Positions 16,655-25,972 of a stretch of DNA of 64,000 nt are shown here, in pieces. The notes beneath the pieces were generated by a model. The model saw only the letters and a list, made by a program, of their open reading frames with translations. It made no database searches and was not told the origin of the DNA. Position 1 is the first letter of the stretch, and every line of letters begins with the position of its first letter. This DNA is from Saccharothrix sp. ALI-22-I (GTDB lineage: Bacteria > Actinomycetota > Actinomycetes > Mycobacteriales > Pseudonocardiaceae). Location of the stretch: contig NZ_MTQP01000041.1 in NCBI RefSeq assembly GCF_001984175.1, positions 32,115-96,114 of the forward strand, written 5' to 3'. Both the position numbers and the translations under genes were made by a program.

Positions 16655-17299
16655 ATGGAATCCGAGTTCTGGTACGACTCCTGGGCGCTGGGCGGCACGA
16701 AGACGAGCTTCCACCTGCCGGACGTGCACGAGCACGCCCTGCTGCTGGCCCGGCTAGGCCTGGTGGCCGGCGCCCGGGTCTTGGTGCCGCTCTGCGGCAA
16801 GACCGCCGACCTGCGGTTCTTCGCGGAGTCGGCGGCGGAGGTCGTCGGGGTCGAGCTGGTGCCCAGGGCAGTCGCGGAGTTCTTCGCCGAGAACGACTTG
16901 GACCCGGTGGAGGAGGAGCCCGACGTGTTCCGCTGCGGCAACCTCGTGATCCGCCGCCAGGACATCTTCAAGCTGACGCCGGAGGCACTCGGCCCGGTGG
17001 ACCTGGTGTACGACCGGGCCGCGCTGATCGCGTTCCCGTACGACATGCGGCGGCGCTACGCCGAGGCGATCACCCGGCTGGTGCGGCCTGGTACCCGGTA
17101 CTTCATCAACACCCTGGAATACCACCCGAGGCTGTCGACGCCGCCGTTTACCGTCGGGCCGGAGGAGATCGTCGACCGCTTCGGGCACGCGTTCGAGGTC
17201 GAGCACGTGGCCGCGGAGCCCAGGCCGAGCCATCGGATGGTCGAGAAGTTCGGCCTGACCAGCCTGGTGGAACACGGCTTCCTGCTCCGTGCACGCTAG
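16655..17299 (+). CDS. tpm: Thiopurine S-methyltransferase (TPMT) family protein
   Basis: The 214-residue protein matches bacterial TPMTs in length and motifs. It has an N-terminal ESEFWYDSWALGG region, VLVPLCGKTADLRFF as the SAM-binding loop, VVGVELVPRAVAEFFAEN as motif II, and DLVYDRAALIAFP. TPMTs transfer methyl from SAM to sulfur, selenium or tellurium in small molecules, and bacterial members act in metalloid methylation or in secondary metabolism. It stands alone between the AfsR-like gene and transposase debris. Substrate unknown. Confidence 0.85.
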   Translation: MESEFWYDSWALGGTKTSFHLPDVHEHALLLARLGLVAGARVLVPLCGKTADLRFFAESAAEVVGVELVPRAVAEFFAENDLDPVEEEPDVFRCGNLVIRRQDIFKLTPEALGPVDLVYDRAALIAFPYDMRRRYAEAITRLVRPGTRYFINTLEYHPRLSTPPFTVGPEEIVDRFGHAFEVEHVAAEPRPSHRMVEKFGLTSLVEHGFLLRAR

Positions 17300-17479
17300 C
17301 TGCGCTGTGCGGGGACGTTGGTGACAGGCGATGCAGGGGTGCCCGTAGGTCACCCTTGAGGACAGACCCTAACCCACTGCTTTCACGGGGATTGGCGTGA
17401 GGGTCGCCGGATCACAGAGAAAGGCGCTCCGAGCTGCAAGGATATGGCTTGTCCAGGCCTTGCCCAAGGCGGACGCGTC

Positions 17480-17825
17480 GGGCGCAAGGTCCTCATCCGC
17501 ACGACGCCGCCGGCGGCACCCACGAGTTCAGCGAATGGCTGCACGCAAGGAAACTGGGCTACTCGCGGGGGTTCACCCTGCCCGACGACGCGGTCGCACA
17601 CCTCGCCCTGATCCCCGCACGCGTGGACACCGGCCTACGACGACGAGTGCTCCCCGCGCGACGGGGCGTGGGTCGCCGAGGCCACCGGCGTGCCGGACCT
17701 GTCCTGATGGCCGAAAGGGATGCGGGTCGTGATCCGCAAGGAACGACCCCACCCCGGCGCGCAGCTGCGGTTCACCGACAGCCGCTGGGCACGGCCTCAA
17801 GCCAGGCCGCCACCCACACGAAAGA
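17480..17825 (+). mobile_element. IS1380-family transposase remnant
   Basis: Read with frame changes, the plus strand gives GGTHEFSEWLHARKLGYSRG, FTLPDDAVAHLALIPARV, then DDECSPRDGAWVAEATGV and WPKGMRVVIRKERPHPGAQL. This is the order of a central segment of IS1380-type transposases. Frameshifts occur near 17635 and a stop near 17705. Both ends are absent. Confidence 0.7.
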
Positions 17826-17830
17826 TCCGG

Positions 17831-17899
17831 GCTAACGCCCTGGGGATGCTCACCCCGATCGAGTATGAAAGGCTCCATACAGTCCAGCCCGTGGCATGA
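17831..17899 (+). mobile_element. IS3-family OrfB 3' end
   Basis: The last 22 codons read ANALGMLTPIEYERLHTVQP then VA-stop. That is the typical C-terminus of an IS3 OrfB (ALGMLTPIEYE). It directly follows the IS1380 remnant, so two elements were joined here by deletion. Confidence 0.65.
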
Positions 17900-18026
17900 A
17901 GTCCGGTGAGCCGACTCCGTCGAACCCCGGGCGCATCAGAATCTCCACCAATCCCGGAGCGCTTCACTAGGGCGCCGGCGTCACAACTTGACCGGAGTCC
18001 TGCGTTCAGGACCCTGGAATCGACGC

Positions 18027-19439
18027 TCAGCGCACCGCCTGCGGGAACCGCAGGACGCGGTCCGGGTCGTAGCGGCGGGCCACGGCACGCAGCCGGCGCA
18101 GGTTGTGCCGGTACGCCGTCCGCGCCCAGTCCTGCTGCTCCGGGTCCAGGTAGTTGATGTACGTGCCGGTGCCGATCAGGCCCGCCAACGCCGACTGCGC
18201 CTGGTCCACCTCACGCGTGACCTGCTCGGGGGGCAGGTCGCCGACGGTGCCGAAGACCTCGACGGACGTCGGCGCGCCGCGGTGCGGGTAGGCCGTGTCC
18301 GTCGGCGTCCGCCGGTCGATCGCCCCGCCGAGCGCGCCCACGATGAGCAGCGCGCTGTCCATGCCGCGCACCGTGTCCGCCACCGCCGCCGGGTCGTCCC
18401 ACCGCTCCGCGATCCGCGACGACGCGCGGAACGCGTTGCGGGTCGGCTGACCGCCGGTCATGATCGCCGTCGCGGTCGGGTAGTCGACCTCGGCGTGTTC
18501 GATCGGCGCGTCGACGCCGACCGCGTCGAGCAGGTGGGCCAACTCCCCGAGCACCATCCCCTCGCGCCCGACCGCGCAGCCGAAGACGTCCACCGCGCCG
18601 TCCGGCATGGCCACGCAGGAGCTGGACACCTCCTCGGGCAGCGCCACGCTCCACGGCTGCCAGCCGCCGAGCACGTCCGCCGCCGACCCGGCCGGGAACC
18701 GGACGCGGAACACGGTCAGCACCTCCGGCACCGGCACGGTGGCGAACCCGAACGACGTGACCACGCCGAAGTTGCCGCCCCCACCGCCGCGCAACGCCCA
18801 GAACAGATCGGGTTCACGGTCCTCCGACGCGGTGACCACCCGGCTGTCCACCGTGATCACCCGGGCGGCACGCAGCCAGTCGCACGCGAGGCCGTACGTG
18901 CGTTGCAGCCAGCCCAGGCCGCCGCCGAGGGTGAACCCCGCGATGCCGACGGACGGGCAGTTGCCCAGCGGCAGGCACCGGCCGGCGGCGGCGAGCGCCG
19001 CGTAGACGTCACCGAGGCGTGCGCCCGCGCCGACCACGGCGGTGCCGTCGGGCCGCACCTCGACCCCGGCCATCGGCGCGAGGTCGACCACCAGGCCGTC
19101 GTGCGGGGTGGAATAGGCGGCGTAGCCGTGCCCGCCGCTGCGGGCGGCCACCCGGATGCCGGACCGGCGTGCCTCCTCCAGGCAGCGCTGCACGTCCTCC
19201 GGCCGCACGCACCGGGCGATCCCGGCCGGCCGGTGGTGGTCGAACAGCGAGTTGAACGGCAGCCGCGCGGTGTCGTAGCCGTCGTCGCCGGGCAGCAGCA
19301 GCTCACCGGCCAGATGAGCGCGCAGCCGCGCCCACCGCGCCGGCCGCGCGTCCGCGACCGCATCTCCGGCGACGACCGCCGCACCCGTGGCCACCGCCGC
19401 ACCCACCCACCGCAACACGTTCCGCCGTGATACCGTCAC
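18027..19439 (-). CDS. Exported bicovalent FAD-linked oxidase (second copy type)
   Basis: The 470-residue protein begins with a twin-arginine-like signal (VSRRNVLRWVGAAVATGAAV). It has RSGGHGYAAYS with His104 and LGNCPSVGIAG with Cys161, the two covalent FAD attachment residues. The C-terminal BBE motif is YINYLDPEQ. It is therefore the same enzyme class as 5821-7491 but clearly diverged and about 85 residues shorter. The GTG at 19439 has GGAGG four bases upstream; an alternative weak TTG at 19475 is in frame. It is monocistronic with no neighbouring sugar enzymes. It probably oxidises a sugar or reticuline-like hydroxyl outside the cell. Confidence 0.85.
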   Translation of the reverse strand: MTVSRRNVLRWVGAAVATGAAVVAGDAVADARPARWARLRAHLAGELLLPGDDGYDTARLPFNSLFDHHRPAGIARCVRPEDVQRCLEEARRSGIRVAARSGGHGYAAYSTPHDGLVVDLAPMAGVEVRPDGTAVVGAGARLGDVYAALAAAGRCLPLGNCPSVGIAGFTLGGGLGWLQRTYGLACDWLRAARVITVDSRVVTASEDREPDLFWALRGGGGGNFGVVTSFGFATVPVPEVLTVFRVRFPAGSAADVLGGWQPWSVALPEEVSSSCVAMPDGAVDVFGCAVGREGMVLGELAHLLDAVGVDAPIEHAEVDYPTATAIMTGGQPTRNAFRASSRIAERWDDPAAVADTVRGMDSALLIVGALGGAIDRRTPTDTAYPHRGAPTSVEVFGTVGDLPPEQVTREVDQAQSALAGLIGTGTYINYLDPEQQDWARTAYRHNLRRLRAVARRYDPDRVLRFPQAVR

Positions 19440-19735
19440 ACCGCCTCCATCGCCGGTCTTCCGTGCATCCAACAAGGAGCCCGATCAGGGCAAACCGCTG
19501 TTTCGAGCAGTGGGACGCCGTGGCCGTGGCCAAGGCGTCGAGGTGATGGCCGACATGGCGCTGTCCCGGTCAACGCGGTGACCGACGCTTCGGCGCAGTC
19601 GTAGGATCGGGCGCGGTTTCTCACCAACATGGCAGCGTCCCTGGGTGACGGCGACGTGCCGGCCGATCACCAGGACGTCCTCCGGTGCCCATGCCGCACT
19701 CGACGATCCGGCGGATGACGGGACGGATGTCGCGG

Positions 19736-20164
19736 TCAGGTGGTGCAAGGGACGTCGTTCAGGGTGACGTTGGAGACGGCGACGCCGGTGATGTTGGCGT
19801 TGCGTCCGTTGAATCCGATGTTGGCGTACCGGCCAGGGGCCAGGTTCGGGAGCCAGTCGGGGGCGTTGACCTGGATGTGGCCGCTGTACGAGAGGAACTT
19901 GCCTCCGTAGGTGCTCTGGATGACGGCACCAGGGGCCAGGTCGAACTCGACCCACCAGCCGTTCGCCGGGTCCGGGCCGATGTTCGTCACCGTCAGCAGG
20001 GCCCCGAAGCCACCCGCGAAATTGGTGACCGTGTACTCGAAGCGGCAGGCGGCCTGCGCCGAGGACCTGGTGTCCGAGGCCGATGCGGCGGCGGCCGTGG
20101 TGATCAGGGCGATCACGCCGGCCACGGCTGGCAGAACAGCGGATAACGCGTGTCTGAGCTGCAT
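19736..20164 (-). CDS. Small secreted CBM2-like (cellulose-binding fold) protein
   Basis: The 142-residue protein has a Sec signal (hydrophobic stretch about residues 8-30, AAAASASD cleavage region) and then one domain resembling family-2 carbohydrate-binding modules. It opens with CRFEYTVTNFAGGFGALLTV, has NGWWVEFDLAPG with surface tryptophans, and ends DVPCTT, so the two cysteines can form the end-to-end disulfide typical of CBM2. It has no catalytic domain. The ATG at 20164 follows AAGGAG at four bases. It probably binds polysaccharide at the cell surface or in the medium. Confidence 0.75.
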   Translation of the reverse strand: MQLRHALSAVLPAVAGVIALITTAAAASASDTRSSAQAACRFEYTVTNFAGGFGALLTVTNIGPDPANGWWVEFDLAPGAVIQSTYGGKFLSYSGHIQVNAPDWLPNLAPGRYANIGFNGRNANITGVAVSNVTLNDVPCTT

Positions 20165-20534
20165 GACTCTCCTTCCGGACGAAGGGCGGCAAGGGCTTGT
20201 CGGCACGTTAACGGCCGCGGACAAATGTGCGCAACGCCCATTCGCAGCACGACGTGAACGTTCAACCTCGACCCGCGAAGTGCGCGCACCCGGCTGCGGA
20301 TCCACACGCCCGGCACGGACGGCAGCCCGCGTCCGCGAGGTCGGGGCTGGACTCGGGGTGGGGGCTTGCGGATGTGCATCCGCACGTGGAACCGGCCGGC
20401 TACCGCGCCGCCGATCGCGGTCACTCCGGGAACCGAGCACCGCCGACTCGACAGCGGCACCGCGGCGACTTCTTCCTCCGACGCAACGGGATTCCCGTTG
20501 TGTCCATTGTGGTCACGCAATGCCCCTGCGGGGT

Positions 20535-20605
20535 TCCAGAAGTCGGCCGTAAGGTCTGACCTGCGCGTTAGGCTGCTGCAGGTTCGCACTCTGATGGCTG
20601 ACAGG
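20535..20605 (-). mobile_element. Transposase fragment 3, terminal end only
   Basis: About 60 bases here match the end of the transposase family at 10780-10845, including the stretch around the C-terminal NEY codons and the downstream AAGTCGGCC. No coding capacity remains. It borders the truncated acetyltransferase gene. Confidence 0.55.
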
Positions 20606-20617
20606 AGCACGGCTCCT

Positions 20618-21235
20618 TCATCGCATTCCTGCGGGCCTGCGGGACCATTCAGTCCACAGTGGACGGTATCCGCAGCGGTGTCGGAACGGCGCCGACAGCG
20701 GGTTCATGGCGTAGTAGTGCAACAAGGTCACCCCGACACCCGCGGCGTCCAGAGCGTCATGCGCAGTCGCCACGAGCGCGGCCCCGACACCATCACCGCG
20801 ATGCCCGGCACCCACGACCAGGCAGCCCACATAGGCGACAGGGCCGGCTGCCACCGACGCGGCGACCCGGTCCGCCCGTTCAGTCGGGGTCACCACGACA
20901 AGACCGGTGACCGCGCCGGCAACCTCCGCCACCCACGTCCAGGACGAGGTGGGCCACGCGAGTCTCGCGCCCAATATCCGGCGCGAGTTCGCCTCGGTCG
21001 AGGGCCGCGGCACCCTGCCGCCGAACTGCTGGTTCCACCGCGCCAACTCCAACTGGAGACCGACCGCCGCATCCAAGTCGGCGCCTCGCATCGCACGCAC
21101 GGTCACTCCTTCCGGTACCGGCGGTACCGGGCGTCCGGCGGGTCGAGCGGCCAGTATCATCGGGACATTCGCCGACAACGTGCTGCGCCACCCGAGCAGC
21201 TGACGAAGGTGGGCGTTCCGACGGAACCGCCAGCA
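20618..21235 (-). pseudogene. GNAT acetyltransferase, N-terminally truncated
   Basis: The frame encodes the C-terminal GNAT domain of a two-domain acetyltransferase: VTVRAMRGADLDAAVGLQLE, then TWVAEVAGAVTGLVVV, the acetyl-CoA loop VGAGHRGDGVGAALV, and LLHYYAMNPLSAPFRHRCGY. In relatives this is preceded by another domain of about 130-150 residues. Here the upstream part is unrelated and no good start is present, though ATG codons occur in frame, so I call it a remnant. It ends next to a transposase shard. Confidence 0.65.
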
Positions 21236-21338
21236 AGGCGATGACAGCGGTCGACCCGTGAACGGCCGGTCCGGTGCCGTCGATTGAGGACGGACAGGAT
21301 TCCCGATCACCATCCCCGACCAGGTTGCGATAGGCCCG

Positions 21339-21620
21339 GTGAGCACCAGGATCAGCTTGCGGCGGCGGACGCCTGGTTGGCGGCATCCCGCCCGTCTCGT
21401 GGTTCTCGCCTTCCTCGCCGCCACGGCGTTGCTGATGCTTCCCCGTCGCGACCGAGACCGGCCGTCCAGCGGGGCTGTTGACCGCTCTGTTCACCCTCGA
21501 TGTCCGGTGTCACCGGGACCGGGCCGGCCGTGGTCGACGGCGTCGTGCTGGTCGGTGTTCGACGGGATCGTGGTGCTGGTGCTGTTCCAGGTGGGTGGGT
21601 TCGGATCATGACGCTGCCGA
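21339..21620 (+). pseudogene. ktrB: KtrB/TrkH potassium-channel subunit, 5' remnant
   Basis: Read through three frames, the stretch gives RLVVLAFLAATALLMLP, then PVATETGRPAGLLTALFT, then SMSGVTGTGPAVVD, then WSVFDGIVVLVLFQVGGFG. These are the first transmembrane helix and first pore-loop region of KtrB in correct order. At least three frameshifts and a deletion of the rest of the protein make it non-functional. Confidence 0.6.
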
Positions 21621-21621
21621 C

Positions 21622-21774
21622 TGCGTTCGAAGTACGGCGTCACCGTGGTCGGCGTCAAACGACCGGGGGAGGGCTTCACCTATGCCACTGCCGTCACCGT
21701 GGTCGACCGCGGTGACGTGCTGATCGTGGCCCGGCCGCGCCGCCGAAGTGGAACGCGTCGCGGACCTCACCTGA
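21622..21774 (+). pseudogene. ktrA: KtrA/TrkA regulatory subunit, 3' remnant
   Basis: The frame reads KYGVTVVGVKRPGEGFTYAT then VVDRGDVLIVA, a frameshift, then EVERVADLT-stop. This is the C-terminal TrkA_C (RCK_C) domain of KtrA. It directly follows the KtrB remnant, so one deletion removed the end of ktrB and most of ktrA in the same operon. Confidence 0.6.
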
Positions 21775-21798
21775 CCGGTACGACGGCCAATCGCCCGG

Positions 21799-22347
21799 TC
21801 ACCCACTGGCTTCGGTGTGCGGTTCCTCGGTCGGGAACAGGATCGGGCTGAGCAGGTAGCGCGAGCGGTCCGGCGTGGCGTGGTTCGCGAGGCGGGGTGC
21901 GATCGCGGCGCGCAGTTCGCCGATCAGGTCGAGGAGTTCGTCCCGGCTGAGCCAGATCCCGTGCTGTCGGAAGCCGACGAGGTCTGTCGCCGGGTCGGCG
22001 CCGTCCCGGTCGAGGTAGGCGTTGAACTCGGCGTGCAGGGCGGCCATCGCGGCGGCGAACGCGCGTCGGTAGTCGTCGGGTGACGCCGACGCGGCCGTCT
22101 CGGCGTCGATCACCGCCCGGTCCTGGCGCAGCCGGTATCGGCGCTCCACGGCGCCGCGCACCCGGCGTTCGTCGGCCACCTCCAGGACCCCGCCGGTGGC
22201 GAGCAGGTCGACGTGCCGGTAGACGGTCGCCTTCGAGACGTCCGGTATCAGGGCGCACAGCTCGGCGGTCGTGAGCGTCCGGCCCCCGCGCATCGCGTGC
22301 ACGACGCGCAGCCGCACCGGGTGCGTCAGGAGTTCCGTCGTGTCCAC
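21799..22347 (-). CDS. ArsR-like helix-turn-helix regulator
   Basis: The 182-residue protein starts with a winged helix of the ArsR/HTH_20 type: LLTHPVRLRVVHAMRGGRTL, TTAELCALIPDVSKATVYRH, VDLLATGGVLEVADERRVRG. A C-terminal helical region follows (MAALHAEFNAYLDRDGADPA). It diverges from the hydrolase gene across 56 AT-rich bases, so it probably represses that promoter and its own. There is no metal-binding cysteine pair, so metal sensing is unlikely. A second, partial copy of its C-terminal region lies downstream of the hydrolase at 23740-24037. Confidence 0.82.
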   Translation of the reverse strand: MDTTELLTHPVRLRVVHAMRGGRTLTTAELCALIPDVSKATVYRHVDLLATGGVLEVADERRVRGAVERRYRLRQDRAVIDAETAASASPDDYRRAFAAAMAALHAEFNAYLDRDGADPATDLVGFRQHGIWLSRDELLDLIGELRAAIAPRLANHATPDRSRYLLSPILFPTEEPHTEASG

Positions 22348-22403
22348 CTCTTTACGATCTCATATCTGCTACCGTTCGCAAAACTGAGAAAGGTGGGTGT
22401 CCG

Positions 22404-23675
22404 ATGGTGCTGGGAACCGGCCCGGAGGCGACCGGCGTCGCGGTTGTCGAGCTGGCGCGCGCCGGGCGCTTCGCGGAGATCGAGAAGCTGTTCGCCCCGC
22501 CGCTGCGGGCGTTGATCGACGCGGAGGCGGTGCGCGCTGCGTGGGTGACGGGGATCGGGGCGGTGTCCGGCGTCGGTGAGCCGGTGAGCGAGCCGGCCGG
22601 GACGGGGCTGGTCCAGGTGAGCGTTCCGGTCGAGTGCGAGCACGGGGCAGTCACGGTGGTCGTGGCGATCGACGACGTGGGCAGGCTGCACGGTCTGCAA
22701 CTCGCGCAGGCGGTCGCCGCGTCGTGGGCGCCGCCGCCTTACGCCGACCCGGAAGCGTTCGACGAGCACGACGTCACGATCGGTTCCGGTCCGCTTGCCG
22801 TGTCCGGCACGGTGAGCCTTCCCCGGGGCGACGGCCCACGGCCCGGTGTGGTGCTGCTCAGCGGTGGCGGCCCGTTCGACCGCGACGCGACCACCGGGCC
22901 CAACAAACCGCTCAAGGACCTGGCCTGGGGCCTGGCGAGTCGAGGTGTGGCGGTGCTGCGCTTCGACAAGGTCACCCACACCCACGGCGCCCTCGTGGCG
23001 GACACACCGGACTTCACGATGGCCGACGAGTACGTGCCGCACGCGATCGCCGCCGTCCACGTGCTCCGGCAGCAGCCGACGGTGGACCCCGCACGCGTCT
23101 TCGTCCTCGGCCACAGCATGGGAGGCAAGGTCGCCCCACGGGTCGCGACCGCCGAGCCGTCCGTCGCCGGACTGGTGATCCTGGCCGGCGACACGCAACC
23201 GATGCACCGGGCCGCGATCCGCGTCATCCGCTACCTGGCCTCGCTCAATCCAGGCCCCGCCGCAGACGCCGCTGTCGAGACGATCACCCGGCAGGCCGCG
23301 GTGGTCGACAGCCCCGACCTGTCACCCGCCACGCCGGTGGAAGCACTGCCGTTCGGGCTGACCGGCGCGTACTGGCTCGACCTGCGCGGCTACGACCCGG
23401 TGTCGACCGCGGCGGCGCTGGACCGGCCGATGCTCATCCTCCAAGGCGGTCGCGACTACCAGGTGACGGTCGAGGACGACCTCGCCCGCTGGCGGACGGG
23501 CCTCGCGCACCGACCGGACGTCACGATCCGCGTCCACGACGCCGACAACCACTTGTTCTTCCCCGGCACCGGCCGATCGACTCCCGCCGACTACCAGGTG
23601 GCACAACACGTCGACCCGGCCGTCGTCGCGGACATCGCCCGCTGGGTGACCTCCGACGGGGGACAGAACCACTGA
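22404..23675 (+). CDS. Alpha/beta hydrolase with N-terminal DUF3887-like domain
   Basis: The 423-residue protein has an N-terminal DUF3887-like region (about residues 8-100) and an alpha/beta hydrolase domain. The oxyanion region is VVLLSGGGPFDRD, the nucleophile elbow is GHSMGG with Ser238, an acidic site lies in LILQGGRDYQV, and the histidine is in DADNHLFF. There is no signal peptide, unlike many relatives, so it seems cytoplasmic. It is divergently transcribed from the ArsR-like regulator. Relatives are esterases of the BAAT/dienelactone type; the substrate is unknown. Confidence 0.82.
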   Translation: MVLGTGPEATGVAVVELARAGRFAEIEKLFAPPLRALIDAEAVRAAWVTGIGAVSGVGEPVSEPAGTGLVQVSVPVECEHGAVTVVVAIDDVGRLHGLQLAQAVAASWAPPPYADPEAFDEHDVTIGSGPLAVSGTVSLPRGDGPRPGVVLLSGGGPFDRDATTGPNKPLKDLAWGLASRGVAVLRFDKVTHTHGALVADTPDFTMADEYVPHAIAAVHVLRQQPTVDPARVFVLGHSMGGKVAPRVATAEPSVAGLVILAGDTQPMHRAAIRVIRYLASLNPGPAADAAVETITRQAAVVDSPDLSPATPVEALPFGLTGAYWLDLRGYDPVSTAAALDRPMLILQGGRDYQVTVEDDLARWRTGLAHRPDVTIRVHDADNHLFFPGTGRSTPADYQVAQHVDPAVVADIARWVTSDGGQNH

Positions 23676-23739
23676 ACCCTGTCCGCGATGACCACCGGCG
23701 CGGGTATCACTCCAGCTTCCATCGGGAGAACGCGTCCTG

Positions 23740-24037
23740 GACGTCGAGAGGCGAGTGGGCGAGCGGGTTCGTCGCGGCCATGGCCGCCCTGCTCGCCGAG
23801 TTCAACGCCTACCTCGACCGGCCGGGAGCCGACCCGTTCGCCGATTCCGTCGGCTACCGGCAGGGCACCCTCTGGCTCAGCCCCGACGAGCTCACCGAGA
23901 TGATCGGCGCGCTGCGCGACGTCCTCAGGGCCAGGGCGGACAACGAGCCCGCGCCCGGCCGCAGCCCGCACCTGGTGAGCGCGATCTTCTTCCCGATCGA
24001 GGAACCACCGCAGGACCGGGCCGACGCCGCAGGATGA
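23740..24037 (+). pseudogene. Partial duplicate of the ArsR-like regulator (C-terminal half only)
   Basis: The frame reads VAAMAALLAEFNAYLDRPGA, DPFADSVGYRQGTLWLSPDE, and ends AIFFPIEEPPQDRADAAG. This matches the C-terminal half of the regulator at 21799-22347 (MAALHAEFNAYLDRDGADPA, FRQHGIWLSRDEL, ILFPTEEPHTEASG). The helix-turn-helix half is absent and there is no clear start. It lies on the opposite strand, just past the hydrolase stop. Confidence 0.75.
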
Positions 24038-24254
24038 CCACCGCGCACAAGCCGGAAAGCGCACGTGACTGTCCAAAGAGGGATGTCGGTGTGGCGTTAG
24101 GTGTCCCCGCGGTCGGCGGACAAAGGGATGCGCACCCTCCAGGGACGTGGTGGGGTCTCGAGCATGGCGCTTGATTGCCATCGTTCGGTGCCGAATTTCG
24201 CGCAGTCGCACCGCGTATACCTGCGTGTTCACGTCCATCAGGCGGATGCCCAGT

Positions 24255-24590
24255 GCGCCGGATCTGCAGCAGGCGTTTCCACCAGACGTTCAGCCGTTTT
24301 GCGGCGCGCGGTCAGAGGACTGATCCTCGCGCTCGCCGCCATGTCACTGCTCGGGGGAGCCGCGGCCGTCGCGGCTCCCGCCGTCCAGAGCGCGGAATCC
24401 GTGCGGGCGACGGCGACCACGACCCGCGCCGAGATCATCAACCGGGCCAAGACCTGGGCGTCCCAGGGCGTGCCCTACAGCCAGACCAGCTGGTGGAGCG
24501 ACGGCTACCGCCAGGACTGCTCCGGCTTCGTGTCGATGGCCTGGAACCTCGGCACCTCGCTGACCTCGGTCACTCGGCCACGTCGCCGCC
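24255..24590 (+). pseudogene. Exported NlpC/P60-like protein, truncated
   Basis: The frame has a signal-like hydrophobic stretch (GLILALAAMSLLGGAAAV) and then RAEIINRAKTWASQGVPYSQ, SDGYRQDCSGFVSMAWNLGT with the catalytic-type cysteine of NlpC/P60 proteins. After that it becomes unrelated. The same motif block occurs intact at 37208-38254. The catalytic histidine half is missing. No convincing start codon is visible. Confidence 0.65.
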
Positions 24591-24848
24591 CGCGGCCCAG
24601 ACTGCTGTCCGATCCGTCGACGCCTGCCACGACAGGCCCATCCATGATGTTGCTCATCGCGACCTCCCGAACAGTGTTCACGTTCCCAGCTCCCGATGAC
24701 TCCGCGAGAGGGCGCCGTCGGCGGTATCGGCCGTCAGCCCGTGCCGCTGAGCGCGCGGAGATTCACGTACCGGCATGGGCCTTCGCCGGCTCGCCGGCAA
24801 CACGCACCCACCCGATGGTGCCGAGAAGGCTGGGCAGAGGTGGTCGGG

Positions 24849-25139
24849 TCAATCGTCGTGTTCCCGTCGGGCGGCGGTGTCATGGAAGTACTGGGCCAAC
24901 CAGACCAGTCCCGCGACGAGACCGTAGCCGAGCGCACTGCCGGGTGATCCGGCCAGCAGCATGAGAATGGCGAGAAGTGACGCGATGGCGATGACCATCG
25001 GGTAGAGCCACCGGCGCCCCGCCGTCGGTGTCGGTTCGGGTGCGTCGAGCGCCCGGAAGGATCGCTCGAAGTCCGGGTCGTCGACGACCAGTTGGCGTTG
25101 GATCTCGCGCAGAGTCTCCTGTTCGTGGTCACTGAGCAT
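24849..25139 (-). CDS. DUF3040 family small membrane protein
   Basis: The 96-residue protein has the DUF3040 signature LSDHEQETLREIQRQLVVDD at the N-terminus and two adjacent transmembrane helices (WLYPMVIAIASLLAILMLLA and LGYGLVAGLVWLAQYF), ending with a charged tail. The ATG at 25139 has GGGAGG nine bases upstream. DUF3040 proteins are confined to actinobacteria, and their role is unknown. A second member lies at 58601-58870. Confidence 0.85.
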   Translation of the reverse strand: MLSDHEQETLREIQRQLVVDDPDFERSFRALDAPEPTPTAGRRWLYPMVIAIASLLAILMLLAGSPGSALGYGLVAGLVWLAQYFHDTAARREHDD

Positions 25140-25334
25140 GATGACGCACCTCCCTGGATGCATCCCAACACCGGAGGACCGGTGTGCCGGCCAAAATCAT
25201 CTCGTCGATCCCCCGAGCGGTCCGCCCGCAGGATCGACAGCGCGGACCGGGTCTGCCGACGCCGACGTGATGCCTGCGACCTGCCGGCGAAACGGTGTGC
25301 CCAAGCAGTTCCCGGCCTTTCGACCCGTCACGAT

Positions 25335-25892
25335 TCAGCGTAGAGCGACAGATTGCGGAGTGCAGCGGTGTCGGCGCCTGGCCGTGGTGTCACGGGCGTG
25401 TCGTCGGCGCCGACGACGGTTGTGGCCTCGCGGTGTTCGGGAGGCGGAGTGCGCCGGCAGTCCGTTCTCCGGGCTCGAACCGGCGTCGGGACCGTCGACG
25501 GGCGTGAGGCGTTGCCGGCAGGTCAGGCACCACCGCGAGGTGGGGATGGCCCGCAGCAGCAGCATCGGGATGTCGGTCCGGCAACCGCGGCAGCGGCCGT
25601 AGTCTCCCGCCGCGACGAGTCCGAGCGCGATGTCGATGTCCGCCAACGCTTGTCGCGCCGCCGCGGCGACCTTGAGCGTGACTTCGCGCCGCGCGGCGTC
25701 GGTCCCGATGACGGGGACGGGTACCGCGGTGTCCTCGACCGTGTCCTCGGCCGTGTTCTTGATCAGGGCGTCGAGTTCGGCCAGTTGCTCCAGCCGGAAC
25801 CGGCGTTGGTGTTCCAGCATGGCGCGCAGGTCGGGCAGGTGATCGGCGAGGCGGTCTCGTGGGGCGGCGTGTTCTGCGGGTGCGTGGGCCAC
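25335..25892 (-). CDS. TraR/DksA-type zinc finger protein
   Basis: The 185-residue protein has an N-terminal helical hairpin region (LADHLPDLRAMLEHQRRFRL onward) and the DksA/TraR zinc finger YGRCRGCRTDI...WCLTCRQ, a four-cysteine site. The basic tail is low-complexity. DksA-like proteins enter the RNA polymerase secondary channel; actinobacterial members are often stress-linked. The GTG at 25892 has GGAGAGAG eight bases upstream. The next gene upstream (25973-26296) is 80 bases away on the same strand and may be co-transcribed. Confidence 0.8.
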   Translation of the reverse strand: MAHAPAEHAAPRDRLADHLPDLRAMLEHQRRFRLEQLAELDALIKNTAEDTVEDTAVPVPVIGTDAARREVTLKVAAAARQALADIDIALGLVAAGDYGRCRGCRTDIPMLLLRAIPTSRWCLTCRQRLTPVDGPDAGSSPENGLPAHSASRTPRGHNRRRRRRHARDTTARRRHRCTPQSVALR

Positions 25893-25972
25893 GGTGGGGT
25901 CTCTCTCCGGTTGTGTCGTGGCGGGTGATCCTGCGGTGTCGGTGTGTCCGGCCCGTGGGGGCGTCCACACCG

